64,000 bases of DNA from DATDEW01 sp046590205 (GCA_046590205.1 JBKJTT010000088.1:1-64000), one strand, 5' to 3'. Positions 8,568 to 17,938 are shown, numbered from the stretch's first letter. A program made the numbers and translations. Notes: a model not told the origin generated them from the sequence alone.

Positions 8568-10266
8568 GGTACCATCCTCTCATAGATAAAAGCATTTCAT
8601 GCGTTCCTCGTTCCTTGATCTTTCCCTCATCAATAACCACTATCTCATCGGCATCTTTTACCGTTGATATACGGTGGCTGATAAGGATGCTTGTTCTGCC
8701 TTTCATTACTTCGCGAAGGTTCGAGAGGATTCGTTCTTCGGTATGAGTATCCACAGCGGACATTGCATCGTCTAAGATGAGTATTTTTGGGTTTCGAGCA
8801 AGTGCGCGGGCAAGTGATGTGCGCTGCTTCTGTCCGCCCGAAAGTGTAATGCCGCGCTCGCCAACGATAGTCTCATAGCCAAGCGGGAATTCAGATATAT
8901 CAGTATGTATTTCAGCCATACGTGCTGCTTGGGTGATCTGGGCTTCAGTTGCATCGCGCATGCCAAATGCAATGTTGTCTCTTATTGATTCGGAGAACAG
9001 GAATGCTTCCTGGGTTACATAGCCTATGTTCTCTCGGAGTACTTCGAGCGGAATGGTCTTGATGTCATGCCCATCAATATAGATATTTCCTCCGGTAATA
9101 TCGTAGAGCCGAGGCAGTAGTGTAATAAGTGATGACTTTCCCGAACCAGTTTTACCAACAATTGCAAGTGTCTTTCCTTGTGGGATGTGGAGGTCAACAT
9201 GGTTGAGCACAAAGGGAAGTTCTTCGCGGTACTTGAAGGAGACATTTCGGAAATCTATCTTCCCGCTGATCTCGGTAATATCTTTGTTGATCTGAATGCC
9301 GTCATAGACGTCTGGCTTTGTATCGAAGATGACATTGAGCCGTGTCATCGAAGCCGCGCTGCGCTGAACCATATTTGTTACCCACCCAAGCGCAATGAAG
9401 GGCCAGCCAAGCATTCCGAGATAGATAACGAACTGTGTCATTTCGCCGAGCGAGAGTTTACCCTCTATCATAAGCGGGCCACCAAGTAGAAGTAATATGA
9501 TAACGGACATTCCCATGAAGCCAAAGATAACAGGCATCATAAATCCCTGTACTTTTACAAGACGCATGTTCTTCTTGTAGTAATCTTCGCTTAGTTTGTC
9601 AAAGATGGATTGTTCGTACTCCTCACGGACGTATGCTTTAACTACCTTTGTACCCGATATAGATTCCGTCGCACGCGAGGTCATATCGGCATAATGACCT
9701 TGCACAGCATCGGTAAGCGGCGCGACACGCCGACCGATAAGATAGACACAAAGTGACATTAGCGGCAACGGCGCAAGCACGGCAAGTGTAATACCGGGCG
9801 AGATCAGCATCATGAATGTCAGCGAGAGCACAAATGTTAGGAGTGTATCTGCCGAATACATGACCGCAGGTCCGAGAAAATTGCGTACGGCATTAATATC
9901 ATTTGTCGCATATGCCATCACCTCACCGGGCGGAGTGTTCTGAAAAAACCGCATCGAAAGTGTTTGGATGTGGGCAAGAAAATCGTTGCGGAGATCGTAT
10001 TCAATGTCGCGGCTTGCTACAATAATGAACTGACGCACGAGATAGAACAAGTACCCGCCCGCAGCAGAAAGACCAACAATTAATAGTCCATCAGCAAGCA
10101 ATGAACTTGCCGTAGCAGTACCTTTTTCAACATCATTTACTGCATTGCCGATAATACGAGGGGCGAACGCGGCAAACGTACAGGAAATCACGACAAAGAG
10201 AAGTCCCCAGAGGTATCTGCCTTTGTGTTTTCGGAAATATGGGATGAGACGGTAAAGTGATTTCAT
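8518..10266 (-). CDS. ABC exporter (fused permease-ATPase) with degenerate Walker B
   Basis: 582 residues from ATG 10266. An N-terminal six-helix type IV (ABCB-like) transmembrane domain (about 15-300) is followed by a nucleotide-binding domain with Walker A GKTGSGKS (371-378), a Q-loop glutamine (VTQE), signature LSGGQ (475-479), Walker B ILILD and switch His531. The residue after Walker B is Asp500 (LDDAMSAVD) where an active ATPase has Glu. That substitution is characteristic of the degenerate half of heterodimeric exporters of the BmrCD/LmrCD/TM287-288 type. No partner half-transporter is adjacent; the other exporter in the window, at 32805-34649, has a normal DEATSALD. Substrate unknown: lipid, drug or peptide export are all possible. 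Confidence 0.92.
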   Translation of the reverse strand: MKSLYRLIPYFRKHKGRYLWGLLFVVISCTFAAFAPRIIGNAVNDVEKGTATASSLLADGLLIVGLSAAGGYLFYLVRQFIIVASRDIEYDLRNDFLAHIQTLSMRFFQNTPPGEVMAYATNDINAVRNFLGPAVMYSADTLLTFVLSLTFMMLISPGITLAVLAPLPLMSLCVYLIGRRVAPLTDAVQGHYADMTSRATESISGTKVVKAYVREEYEQSIFDKLSEDYYKKNMRLVKVQGFMMPVIFGFMGMSVIILLLLGGPLMIEGKLSLGEMTQFVIYLGMLGWPFIALGWVTNMVQRSAASMTRLNVIFDTKPDVYDGIQINKDITEISGKIDFRNVSFKYREELPFVLNHVDLHIPQGKTLAIVGKTGSGKSSLITLLPRLYDITGGNIYIDGHDIKTIPLEVLRENIGYVTQEAFLFSESIRDNIAFGMRDATEAQITQAARMAEIHTDISEFPLGYETIVGERGITLSGGQKQRTSLARALARNPKILILDDAMSAVDTHTEERILSNLREVMKGRTSILISHRISTVKDADEIVVIDEGKIKERGTHEMLLSMRGWYHDLYRKQLLEEALEEA

Positions 10267-10402
10267 TGAATGCAGTTACTACGGCTCCCACTAACAACAG
10301 TTACGAAAGAAATATATGAGTAAGTCATAAGATTTTCCTGAATCTTAACTCCTTGTATAGCGGTTTGTAATAGCTGTTGAAATTAATTGGAAACAAGCCA
10401 GG

Positions 10403-10804
10403 ATGACAAGGTTCTTCTTCGGTATTTCTCTGTTTTTGCTGTTTTGGTGTGCCGATCTATTGGCACAGACGGGCAGTCAGGATTCTGTACTCGGAGGGCA
10501 AGTCCGCCCGAGGCGCGAAACCTACATAATTGAATCCTATCCATCCCCCGTCAAGGTTGGTCAGACGGTGAATATCAGCTATTACAACCATAATTCACAA
10601 GAGATAGCACTCTTTGTTGTTGATGTGACCGACAAGGTTATTAAAGAGCTTCAACCACGCAAACTCACACCAAATGGTGTGCATAAGTTCGAGTTGCCGG
10701 TCAATGGACTTGCCTCTGGTGCCTATTTTGTGCGACTAAAGACGTATAGCTCCACGGGCTCACTCGATCAGGTACAAGATTCACGATTCCTCGTTATTCG
10801 TTGA
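10403..10804 (+). CDS. Small secreted protein consisting of a T9SS sorting-domain-like fold
   Basis: 133 residues from ATG 10403. A signal peptide ending near LLAQ is followed by a short linker and then about 90 residues that resemble a T9SS type A C-terminal domain. They contain SYPSPVKVGQTVNISYY, then ALFVVDVTDKVIKEL, and near the end LASGAYFVRL with a final FLVIR. In normal cargo this domain is a tail on a large protein; here it is nearly the whole protein. The stop overlaps the ATG of the next gene (TGATG), so the two are translationally coupled. A role as partner or signal for the following outer-membrane protein is inference. Confidence 0.72.
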   Translation: MTRFFFGISLFLLFWCADLLAQTGSQDSVLGGQVRPRRETYIIESYPSPVKVGQTVNISYYNHNSQEIALFVVDVTDKVIKELQPRKLTPNGVHKFELPVNGLASGAYFVRLKTYSSTGSLDQVQDSRFLVIR

Positions 10805-13254
10805 TGCAGAAAAACCATCCCCCGACCTCTCGCTTTTTCGCATTTGTTGCGTCGATAGTTCTACTCTTTTCTGCTGTCCATGTTTTTGCTCAGGATGAAA
10901 GTGTATTGCTTGACCCTGTAAAACGTAAATTTGCAGAATCCAATGGTAAAGACTTCTGGGTGTGCTTCCCGCAGAATGCGCAGGGAGAAAGTAATAGAGG
11001 CGGGCTGAGTTTCCGTCTTTATATCACAGGTGATAAAGCAACGCGGGGAACAGTTGAGATACCTGGTCTTGGGATAAAGAAGAACTTCATCTGTAATGCT
11101 TCCGAAGTTATTTTTGTCGAGATAGACTCTACTGCGCAGGTATTCGGAAGTGATGGGATCCATAAGCTCGGTATTCATGTAACCTCTGATAACCCGATTG
11201 CTGTGTACGGCCTCTCCAATAGAAAAGCAAGCACCGATACGTATCTTGCCTATCCTGTAACTGTTCTCGGCACAACGTATCGTATCTGCGGCTACTACCC
11301 ACTGCCTCAAACAGGAAATACATTTTCTACACAAGCGAGCATTGTTGCAGTCGAGGATGCAACAGTTATTACCATCACGCTTGCCGGCGATACACGCGGC
11401 GGAAGACGAGCCGGAGAAACATATTCTGTCAACCTTGTCAAAGGTGATGTCTATCAGATTCAGTCTGCAACAGGCATCGGAAAAAAATCTGACCTGACTG
11501 GTACGCTCGTTACCTCAAATAAACCTATATCGTTCTTTAGCGGACATACATGTGCGCAAGTGCCGGCTGATAAGAACTTTTGCGACCAGCTTCTTGAGAT
11601 GGAGCCGCCGATGCCGAGTTGGGGAAGGCAGTTCTTTCTCGGAAGATTTGAAGGAAAGTCAGAATATGCTGTTCGCGTCATTGCAAGCGAAGCGAACACC
11701 CAGGTGTTTGTCAATAACAATCTTGTTGGTAAGCTTACGAATCCGGGTGATTTCTACGAGGATAATCATGCAAAAGAGAATGCACTCATTACGACGAATA
11801 AACCTGTTCTCGTTGCACAATATGCTCAAAGTTCAACGGCTGATAGCGCGCAGGTTGGTGACCCGTTCATGCTCTTTATCACACCTACAGAGCAGTTCTT
11901 AAATTACTACCGTTTTCTCACGCCTGTTCGTGGTGATTGGCATCACTATATCAACCTTGTAGTACCTATTGATGCTATTGCATCCTTGAAGCTCGATGGT
12001 CGGGGCGGATTTGGCAAGTATTTTAAGAATATCGGTATCACTCGTTATGCAATCGCACAGATCGAGATTGGCTACGGCTCACACTCTGTTTCATGTGATA
12101 AACCATTTGGTTTGTATTCGTATGGCTTTGGAGTAGCAGGTGATAATTACGATTCGTATGGTAATAACGGTGGTCAGCTTGTTGCGACTATCCCTGATAT
12201 CATTGACACACTTCCGCCATCGCTTGAACTTGTATCCGAGAATGCGAACTTGCCGCTTGCGCTTATTGCTCGTGATGACCGTCTCTTCGATGTCGGTATG
12301 AAAAGCGTTGTTGTTATTGATAGCTCAAATTTCCGTTCGCCGGTAACGATACCGTATTTTGATCCGGGCACACCGCAAGTCCCGCTCCTTTTCCGTGTGC
12401 GCGATACGAGTACATGCGGCTTTATGAGTTTGAAGCTCACCGATGATAACAAGAACGAATCATATTATACTATCTGCCGAACAAAGGTTGGCAATGAGTG
12501 GATGTATCAGCTTATTAGCGGACGCGAGTCGCTATGTCCAAGCTGCCGATCATGGACGGTGCAGTTCGTAACGACACCTTCGACAACGATCTCGAATGTC
12601 ACTTTTGAGACACCTGACTATCTTGAGGCAAGCGGTACATACAAGTCATTCAGACCTGAACTATCGGGTGGTTTTTACGGAAGTTATATCTTCCCGTTTA
12701 CAAAAGGTTTTATTATCGGCGGCGGTATCGGCTTTAGTAATTTTTCGGGCACCGCCATATCGCAGCACTCATCGTTCATTCAGGATTCTATCTTCTATGG
12801 TGATAGCGCGGGTGCTGGGAAATCAAAACTCGTTGAAGAGTTTGCAACGACCGCTTCGCTAAGTTACCTTACGCTCAATGGGGGTATCTATCATTATTTT
12901 GTGCCTGAAAAACTCTATATCTATGGCGGACTTTCTGCCGGGTTCCTCTTGTCAGGGACTTACAATCAAACAGCAGAGATACTCTATCCTGCAACCATTG
13001 ATTATAATACTGGCGACCCACAACGCAAGAGCACAGGTGTTCGGAAGAAAAATCTCACAAGTGGTAGCTTCCCTGAACCAAACAATTTCTTGCTCGCGAT
13101 AGAGATCGCGCCGGGTATGCAGTTCAAGCTCAATAAGAACTTCTCGCTCTTAACAGGACTATCTCTTAACTTCCCAATATTTGATGTCGTCAATGACCTG
13201 AATTGGCATCTGACAAGTTTTGGATTGCGCTTAGGATTACAGTATAGGAATTAG
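10804..13254 (+). CDS. IgGFc-binding-like domain fused to an outer-membrane beta-barrel
   Basis: 816 residues from ATG 10804; a TTG one codon earlier is less likely because the ATG sits in the TGATG overlap. A signal peptide ends at VHVFAQ. Residues about 40-430 contain GKDFWVCFPQN, then repeated segments such as ITSDNPIAVYGLSN-like, TSNKPISFFSGHTCAQVP and TTNKPVLVAQY. These are typical of the IgGFc-binding N-terminal domain (PF17517) found in animal FCGBP-like proteins and in bacteria. A middle Ig-like region (about 450-580) leads to a C-terminal region of about 210 residues with alternating strands (GGFYGSYIFPF, LYIYGGLSAGFLLSG, FGLRLGLQY) that looks like an eight-stranded outer-membrane barrel. 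Likely surface-displayed; ligand unknown. Its stop overlaps the convergent GT2 stop. Confidence 0.78.
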   Translation: MQKNHPPTSRFFAFVASIVLLFSAVHVFAQDESVLLDPVKRKFAESNGKDFWVCFPQNAQGESNRGGLSFRLYITGDKATRGTVEIPGLGIKKNFICNASEVIFVEIDSTAQVFGSDGIHKLGIHVTSDNPIAVYGLSNRKASTDTYLAYPVTVLGTTYRICGYYPLPQTGNTFSTQASIVAVEDATVITITLAGDTRGGRRAGETYSVNLVKGDVYQIQSATGIGKKSDLTGTLVTSNKPISFFSGHTCAQVPADKNFCDQLLEMEPPMPSWGRQFFLGRFEGKSEYAVRVIASEANTQVFVNNNLVGKLTNPGDFYEDNHAKENALITTNKPVLVAQYAQSSTADSAQVGDPFMLFITPTEQFLNYYRFLTPVRGDWHHYINLVVPIDAIASLKLDGRGGFGKYFKNIGITRYAIAQIEIGYGSHSVSCDKPFGLYSYGFGVAGDNYDSYGNNGGQLVATIPDIIDTLPPSLELVSENANLPLALIARDDRLFDVGMKSVVVIDSSNFRSPVTIPYFDPGTPQVPLLFRVRDTSTCGFMSLKLTDDNKNESYYTICRTKVGNEWMYQLISGRESLCPSCRSWTVQFVTTPSTTISNVTFETPDYLEASGTYKSFRPELSGGFYGSYIFPFTKGFIIGGGIGFSNFSGTAISQHSSFIQDSIFYGDSAGAGKSKLVEEFATTASLSYLTLNGGIYHYFVPEKLYIYGGLSAGFLLSGTYNQTAEILYPATIDYNTGDPQRKSTGVRKKNLTSGSFPEPNNFLLAIEIAPGMQFKLNKNFSLLTGLSLNFPIFDVVNDLNWHLTSFGLRLGLQYRN

Positions 13255-13910
13255 TTGGCGTTTGATCGGTATTCCTCTATCCCCGCAATACCCTTCGCTT
13301 CGACGATATTACATAACGAATATTCGCCAGTCCGGTAGTATCTGTATGTGGGGATGTCGGTCTTTTGTATAGTCGCGCCTCGTGCAACTGCCTTCTCGAA
13401 GAACTCCGTATCATCGCCGTAGAGAACGTCATTATATCCGCCAAGCCGCGACCAGAGGTCACGTCGGATAAAGAAGGTACCACCGACAGCACATTCGGAT
13501 AAGTGGATCTGCGAAGATGGGGCATGCTTATCTGCTACATAAGGACTGCCGATGACTTCTATCCCACCATGAAGGAGTTCGAGTGCAGGTTTGCTCGATA
13601 GAATGTCGTAGCGTGAGTCGAGATGGTCAAGAAGATATTCATCATCGGAATCAAGAAACGTAAAGTAACGTCCCGTTGCAAGCGAGCAGCCAAAGTTACG
13701 GGCTAATGCCTGACCTTTGTTTGTCTGATAGTGGTAGGTGATACGAGTGTCGCTAAGGTAAGAGAGGACTACCTCTTTGGTATTGTCCGAAGAACCGTCA
13801 TCAACGATGATAAGCTCCCAATCATCGAACGTTTGAGCAATGACACTTTTAATCGCTCGCTCAATGGTATATGCACGATTAAACGTGCAGAGTATGACGG
13901 AGAACATCAT
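13251..13910 (-). CDS. Family 2 glycosyltransferase
   Basis: 219 residues from ATG 13910 (a second Met follows directly). The GT-A fold is evident: FSVILCTFNRAYTIERAI at the nucleotide-binding start, then VDDGSSDNT, and the metal-binding FLDSDDEY. A later GDDTEF acid pair could serve as catalytic base. It is short and soluble, with no membrane segment, so it probably adds a single sugar to a cell-surface glycan; the acceptor is unknown. The start overlaps the stop of the ThyX gene by ATGA, implying coupling. The 3' end overlaps the convergent barrel gene by 4 nt. Confidence 0.9.
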   Translation of the reverse strand: MMFSVILCTFNRAYTIERAIKSVIAQTFDDWELIIVDDGSSDNTKEVVLSYLSDTRITYHYQTNKGQALARNFGCSLATGRYFTFLDSDDEYLLDHLDSRYDILSSKPALELLHGGIEVIGSPYVADKHAPSSQIHLSECAVGGTFFIRRDLWSRLGGYNDVLYGDDTEFFEKAVARGATIQKTDIPTYRYYRTGEYSLCNIVEAKGIAGIEEYRSNAN

Positions 13911-15484
13911 ATCACTCTCTCATATTCTTTCAAATCTATCTTCCACACTTTTACGCCGCAGTAGCGCGTACCTTCGGGACAGACGGGGCGGACGCTTGCC
14001 ATATCACGCAACGAACAAGGCGGAAGGAGATACTTCCCAATCAGCGGGTGGACTTCGCGAATCTGGTCAGCTTCATCAACCGATGCGCGCCAAATCTCTT
14101 CCTGCGCATTGTAGCATAGGCGCATTGCATGTTTATGATGCAGCGATAGAAGGTCGGCAGATTCGGTGAAACGGATACTCGCCGCATTTGGGAGCATATA
14201 CTCTGCGAACTCCTGACTTTCTCCAAGTTCTAACAATTTCTGATAACTCTTCCAAGACTCTTTCAGAGAGTTGTGGTAACGCTCTTGCGCTTCATCTGAT
14301 GCATACGTAATAACAAGCGGTGTTTCATAATCAGGCGTGGCAGGGTCTATTTGTCGGTGCAAGATAGGGCGCGAGCCGGGCGTCATACGGTGGCGTTGAT
14401 CCTGGGAATCAGCCGCATGAGAAAGCTTCTTCTGGAATGTGTAATGCACATTGTGCATTGCTCGTGAGAGCTTTGTCTGTGTCGTCAGCACCATCGTCTC
14501 GCCGAGGATTGTATTCTTCGACGGGTCAAGGACTAACTGGATCGCATCTTCATCGTTAATATCCCATACCGAAAGCCCCATGACTTCGCGAACACTTGCG
14601 GCAAGTGTGCGTTCTGCGAATGCTTTATAGTCAACAAGCCGCGCAACACGTCCGCTAAGTTCATGATCGAACTCATGACGAAACTTTGTTGGGTTTGGTT
14701 GAAATGTATTGAGATATGCTGTCTCGGGGTATTGGCTTTCAGTAAGTGGCTCCTGCAAGATGAGACGATAGTTCGGATCGACCTTTAATAACTCTTCAAC
14801 CATCTTCGAGACGAGTGCGAACGTCTCGGTTGGTGTATCATACATCCTTGCAAGGCGATAGTAACGCAAGAGCGTTATACCAGAAACGGTATGGTACATA
14901 TAAGCCGTCGTCGAGAGCGGAAGTACGTAGCGCGCGACTTCCTGTGCTTTTTTCTTTATCTCTTTGTCATACTCATCAGCTTTTTTCTGGCGATGCGGAA
15001 AGCGGTTGAAATATGCTTCAGCAACTGCAGGTGTCAAAAGACCAATCAGAGCTTTGTAATCTTCGGTAATTCTATCCATCTCTTTTTCATAAAGAGACTG
15101 CGCTGCTTCTGTCTTAAACTTCGGCACCACCCAACTGCCTCTTTTTACTTCAACGTACCTTTGGCTGACCTGTTCGGAATTATAAAAAGGATGTGAATGC
15201 AGAAAACTCCAGATTGCATGACGCGACACGCCTTCAAGCGCGAACTGGAAATGCGCATGTTGGAGCGTTGTATGATGCCCGGCTTCAAAGATACTCTCTG
15301 CGAGCGGTCCGTGTTTTTCCATCGTGACCTGTCCAGTTTCGATGATACCCTTTGAGGAGTAACACGTACGGGCGGTAGCAATGGCATTCTTGAACGGCTC
15401 GGCGAATGAGTTGACAAGCCGCACTTTTAGCGGCGAATCTATGAAAGTTTGTGTGTTGTTTTCGGGCACTCTGGGTTTTGGCAC
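13907..15484 (-). CDS. Double-domain ThyX-like flavin-dependent thymidylate synthase
   Basis: About 525 residues if started at GTG 15484 (GTG 15469 is an alternative). The open frame extends to 15652, but that part overlaps the divergent gene at 15558 and has no ThyX similarity. ThyX methylates dUMP using methylenetetrahydrofolate and FADH2 and is normally 220-250 residues. Here two copies are joined. The first has SRHAIWSF...SEQVSQRYVEV (about 87-113), a modified RHRxxS/SxRY signature, and RYVLP. The second has QRHRMTPGSRP (about 363-373), EYMLP and CYNAQEEIW, and ends in a Cys-bearing tail (PPCSLRD...RPVCPEGTRYCGV). The active site may be shared between the halves. Followed by the GT2 gene with ATGA overlap. 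Confidence 0.82.
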   Translation of the reverse strand: MPKPRVPENNTQTFIDSPLKVRLVNSFAEPFKNAIATARTCYSSKGIIETGQVTMEKHGPLAESIFEAGHHTTLQHAHFQFALEGVSRHAIWSFLHSHPFYNSEQVSQRYVEVKRGSWVVPKFKTEAAQSLYEKEMDRITEDYKALIGLLTPAVAEAYFNRFPHRQKKADEYDKEIKKKAQEVARYVLPLSTTAYMYHTVSGITLLRYYRLARMYDTPTETFALVSKMVEELLKVDPNYRLILQEPLTESQYPETAYLNTFQPNPTKFRHEFDHELSGRVARLVDYKAFAERTLAASVREVMGLSVWDINDEDAIQLVLDPSKNTILGETMVLTTQTKLSRAMHNVHYTFQKKLSHAADSQDQRHRMTPGSRPILHRQIDPATPDYETPLVITYASDEAQERYHNSLKESWKSYQKLLELGESQEFAEYMLPNAASIRFTESADLLSLHHKHAMRLCYNAQEEIWRASVDEADQIREVHPLIGKYLLPPCSLRDMASVRPVCPEGTRYCGVKVWKIDLKEYERVI

Positions 15485-15557
15485 AAAAATTGAGTCAGGT
15501 AGATAACAAATAACGAAACGCTTAATTTCTCTATATTTTCCACAAAAGAGGTGCAAA

Positions 15558-16379
15558 ATGCAAACCCAAAACCGAATTCTGCAAGCTGTGGTGGTTTTAA
15601 TGGCTCTAATGCTAATAACAGGAATAGCTGATGCACAGAAGAAGAAAGCCAAGAAAACTGCCCCCGTTACCGAACAGACTCAAGATACTGTGAATCGTGC
15701 TGTAATTGAGGAAGAGCCGTATAAAAGTGAATTTGTTAGCGTTAAGGTGGAGCCCCATCCAATCCAAGATATACAAAGTCTTGTAGAATATCCGGAAAAG
15801 GCTAAAAGGGCTGGTCTTGAAGGGAAGGTAATTGTATCTGCTCTGATCGATACAAATGGTAAAGTTATTAAGGTCGAGGTAGATAGATCAACTAATCCTA
15901 TCTTTGAAGAGTCTGCCCGTAAAGCAATGATGAAAGCACGTTTTACTCCAGCATTGCAAAATACGAAACCTGTAAAACTTTGGTACACATTGCCAATTGT
16001 TTTCAAGTTACAAAACCCAGACAATATCACACGAGATAGTATAATACATATAAGTATTCCCGAAAGTCTTGAGCGATATAATTTTGTTAGTGTAGATGTG
16101 GAACCCCAGCCACTTCAAGATATATACAACTTTGTTGAATATCCCGAAGAAGCTAAAAAAGCTGGCTTGGAAGGAAGGGTTGTCGTTTATGCGCTTATTG
16201 ACACAAGTGGTAAGGTGATACAGGTTGAGATAGATAGTTCGGGTTATACGATACTTGAAGAATCTGCTCGCAAAGCAATGTTTAACGTTCAGTTCACACC
16301 CGCCATAAAAGATGACAAAGCAGTAGAATATTGGTACATGATGCCGGTGCTATTTAAGCTATATACCATTGACAAGTAG
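15558..16379 (+). CDS. Periplasmic protein with two tandem TonB C-terminal domains
   Basis: 273 residues from ATG 15558. The N-terminus is hydrophobic (ILQAVVVLMALMLITGIADAQ) and looks like a cleavable signal, although it could also be an anchor. A Lys-rich linker follows. Two copies of a TonB_C-like domain then occur: YPEKAKRAGLEGKVIVSALID (about 75-155) and YPEEAKKAGLEGRVVVYALID (about 190-270). Each contains ESARKAM and a FTPA...WY strand. There is no Pro-rich spanning region, so it is not a standard energy-coupling TonB. It may bind outer-membrane receptors or act as an envelope scaffold. The duplication is also visible in the DNA. Confidence 0.82.
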   Translation: MQTQNRILQAVVVLMALMLITGIADAQKKKAKKTAPVTEQTQDTVNRAVIEEEPYKSEFVSVKVEPHPIQDIQSLVEYPEKAKRAGLEGKVIVSALIDTNGKVIKVEVDRSTNPIFEESARKAMMKARFTPALQNTKPVKLWYTLPIVFKLQNPDNITRDSIIHISIPESLERYNFVSVDVEPQPLQDIYNFVEYPEEAKKAGLEGRVVVYALIDTSGKVIQVEIDSSGYTILEESARKAMFNVQFTPAIKDDKAVEYWYMMPVLFKLYTIDK

Positions 16380-16399
16380 GACAGACTAAAGTCCGTGCC
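16379..16399. repeat. Short palindrome-like repeat, copy 1
   Basis: The element reads GGACAGACTAAAGTCCGTG plus CC and sits at the stop codon of the tandem TonB_C gene. It shares the core GACTAAAGTCCGT with the copy at 17979-17998; the two flank the SLC13 transporter gene. Pairing is imperfect in this copy. Confidence 0.5.
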
Positions 16400-16462
16400 A
16401 ACACAAAGTCCGGCGATATTGTCGTATTTTCGCAGCGCTTTCATTATTGCCTTTATGAATAC

Positions 16463-17938
16463 TTGCGAAAGATAGAGTTACCTTCGTCCAAAGTTCAGTG
16501 GTTTGGGTTTGTTGCGGGGATTGTCGGCTTTGTCGTTATCCTCCTGATTGACACACCCCTGCATCACATCTCCGAGGGCAGACCTGCCCTTGCCGCCGCG
16601 GTGGCGTTCTGGATGGCGATGTGGTGGCTTACCGAAGCGATGCCTATAACCATCACTGCCTGTATCCCGCCGCTTCTTTTTCCGATACTTGGCGTCTTCG
16701 GCAAAGGATACTTCCAAGACCTATTCCCAACGATTCTGCAATACCTTGATCCATATATCTGGCTCTTTGCAGGAGGACTCTGCATTGCCGCCGCTATGCA
16801 GCAATGGGGACTACATAAGCGCATCGCGCTGAACATCATGAGGTACATCGGTACCGAGCCGAAACATCTTCTGCTGGGGATGCTGACCTCGACGGCATTC
16901 ATCTCGTTGTGGCTCTCGAACACCGCCACTGCCGCGCTCATGTTCCCGATAGGGATGGCAGTTATTCATCAGATGGAAGTAGCCGGCGGTGGTAAACGTC
17001 TCGGGTTTTACGGAATGGCGATTATGCTCTCGATAGCATACGGCTCGAACATAGGTCTTGGTACGACGATAGCGACTGCGCCGAACGCTATGTTCGTCGG
17101 CTTCATGGAAAAGAACGGCATGCCTGTCTCATTTCTGGACTTCATGATGATCGCAATGCCGTTCACGTTGTTTCTTATCCCGATCACGTGGTATTTTCTT
17201 TGGCGCATTGCAAGACGCGACGAACTCCCTCCGCGTGCAAGCGACGAAGTTATACGCGGAGAGCTTGCAAAACTTGGTCACATGAAAGAGCAGGAGTGGA
17301 GCGTACTCTTTATCTTCATGCTTGCGGCAATAGTCTGGATATTGAGCGACCCGATAACGACATTCCTCAAGCCGCATGTTACGGCGTTCAAACTTATAGG
17401 CGCTCATGTCGAAGGCGGAGTATCACTTCTTGCGGGAATACTACTTCTTCTTTGGCGAGAGCAGGGAAGGCAAGTCCTCGAAGTAAAACATCTGAAAGGT
17501 CTGCCGTGGGGGACGCTCGTTCTCTTGGGCGGAAGCTTTGCAATGGCAAGCGGCATTCAAGCAAGCGGACTCTCGGAATATCTCGGCTCACAGCTTGCAT
17601 TCATTTCTTCGATGAGTGAATTTATGCAAGTGCTACTCGTCTCGCTGGCAACGGTTGGTATTTCTGCTGTAGCATCAAACACAGCTACCATCGCTATCAT
17701 GTTGAATGTACTCAAGGGAGTAATATCGCCAAGTCTTCTTCCGACAGTTCTCTACTCGGCAACAATGTCATCATCCTGCGACTTCGCACTCCCTGCCGGT
17801 ACACCGCCGAATGCCATCGTCTTCGGAAGCGGCTACGTAACCATCCCACAAATGGCAAAGACAGGCGTCATGCTTGACGTAATTGCAGGTGTCATCTCCG
17901 CAGTCTGGTGCTGGTTTATTGTGCGGTTGGTAATGTAG
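16463..17938 (+). CDS. SLC13/DASS family sodium:dicarboxylate symporter
   Basis: 491 residues from TTG 16463; no ATG or GTG is in frame upstream, and the nearby ATG at 16455 is out of frame and stops quickly. Many transmembrane helices are visible. Motifs typical of the divalent anion:sodium symporter family (SdcS/CitT-like) are WWLTEAMPITITACIPPLLFP near the start, the SNTATAALMFPIG segment (SNT motif), and the second-half counterpart ASNTATIAIMLNV with a late PAGTPPNAIVFGSGY. These conserved SNT motifs form the sodium and substrate sites. It probably imports succinate-like dicarboxylates or citrate in the inner membrane. It is monocistronic, with related palindromes on both sides. Confidence 0.93.
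   Translation: MRKIELPSSKVQWFGFVAGIVGFVVILLIDTPLHHISEGRPALAAAVAFWMAMWWLTEAMPITITACIPPLLFPILGVFGKGYFQDLFPTILQYLDPYIWLFAGGLCIAAAMQQWGLHKRIALNIMRYIGTEPKHLLLGMLTSTAFISLWLSNTATAALMFPIGMAVIHQMEVAGGGKRLGFYGMAIMLSIAYGSNIGLGTTIATAPNAMFVGFMEKNGMPVSFLDFMMIAMPFTLFLIPITWYFLWRIARRDELPPRASDEVIRGELAKLGHMKEQEWSVLFIFMLAAIVWILSDPITTFLKPHVTAFKLIGAHVEGGVSLLAGILLLLWREQGRQVLEVKHLKGLPWGTLVLLGGSFAMASGIQASGLSEYLGSQLAFISSMSEFMQVLLVSLATVGISAVASNTATIAIMLNVLKGVISPSLLPTVLYSATMSSSCDFALPAGTPPNAIVFGSGYVTIPQMAKTGVMLDVIAGVISAVWCWFIVRLVM

Noticed and set aside
15485..15652. Upstream extension of the ThyX reading frame
   Set aside because: Overlaps the divergent TonB_C gene start and has no ThyX similarity; GTG 15484 or 15469 fit better.
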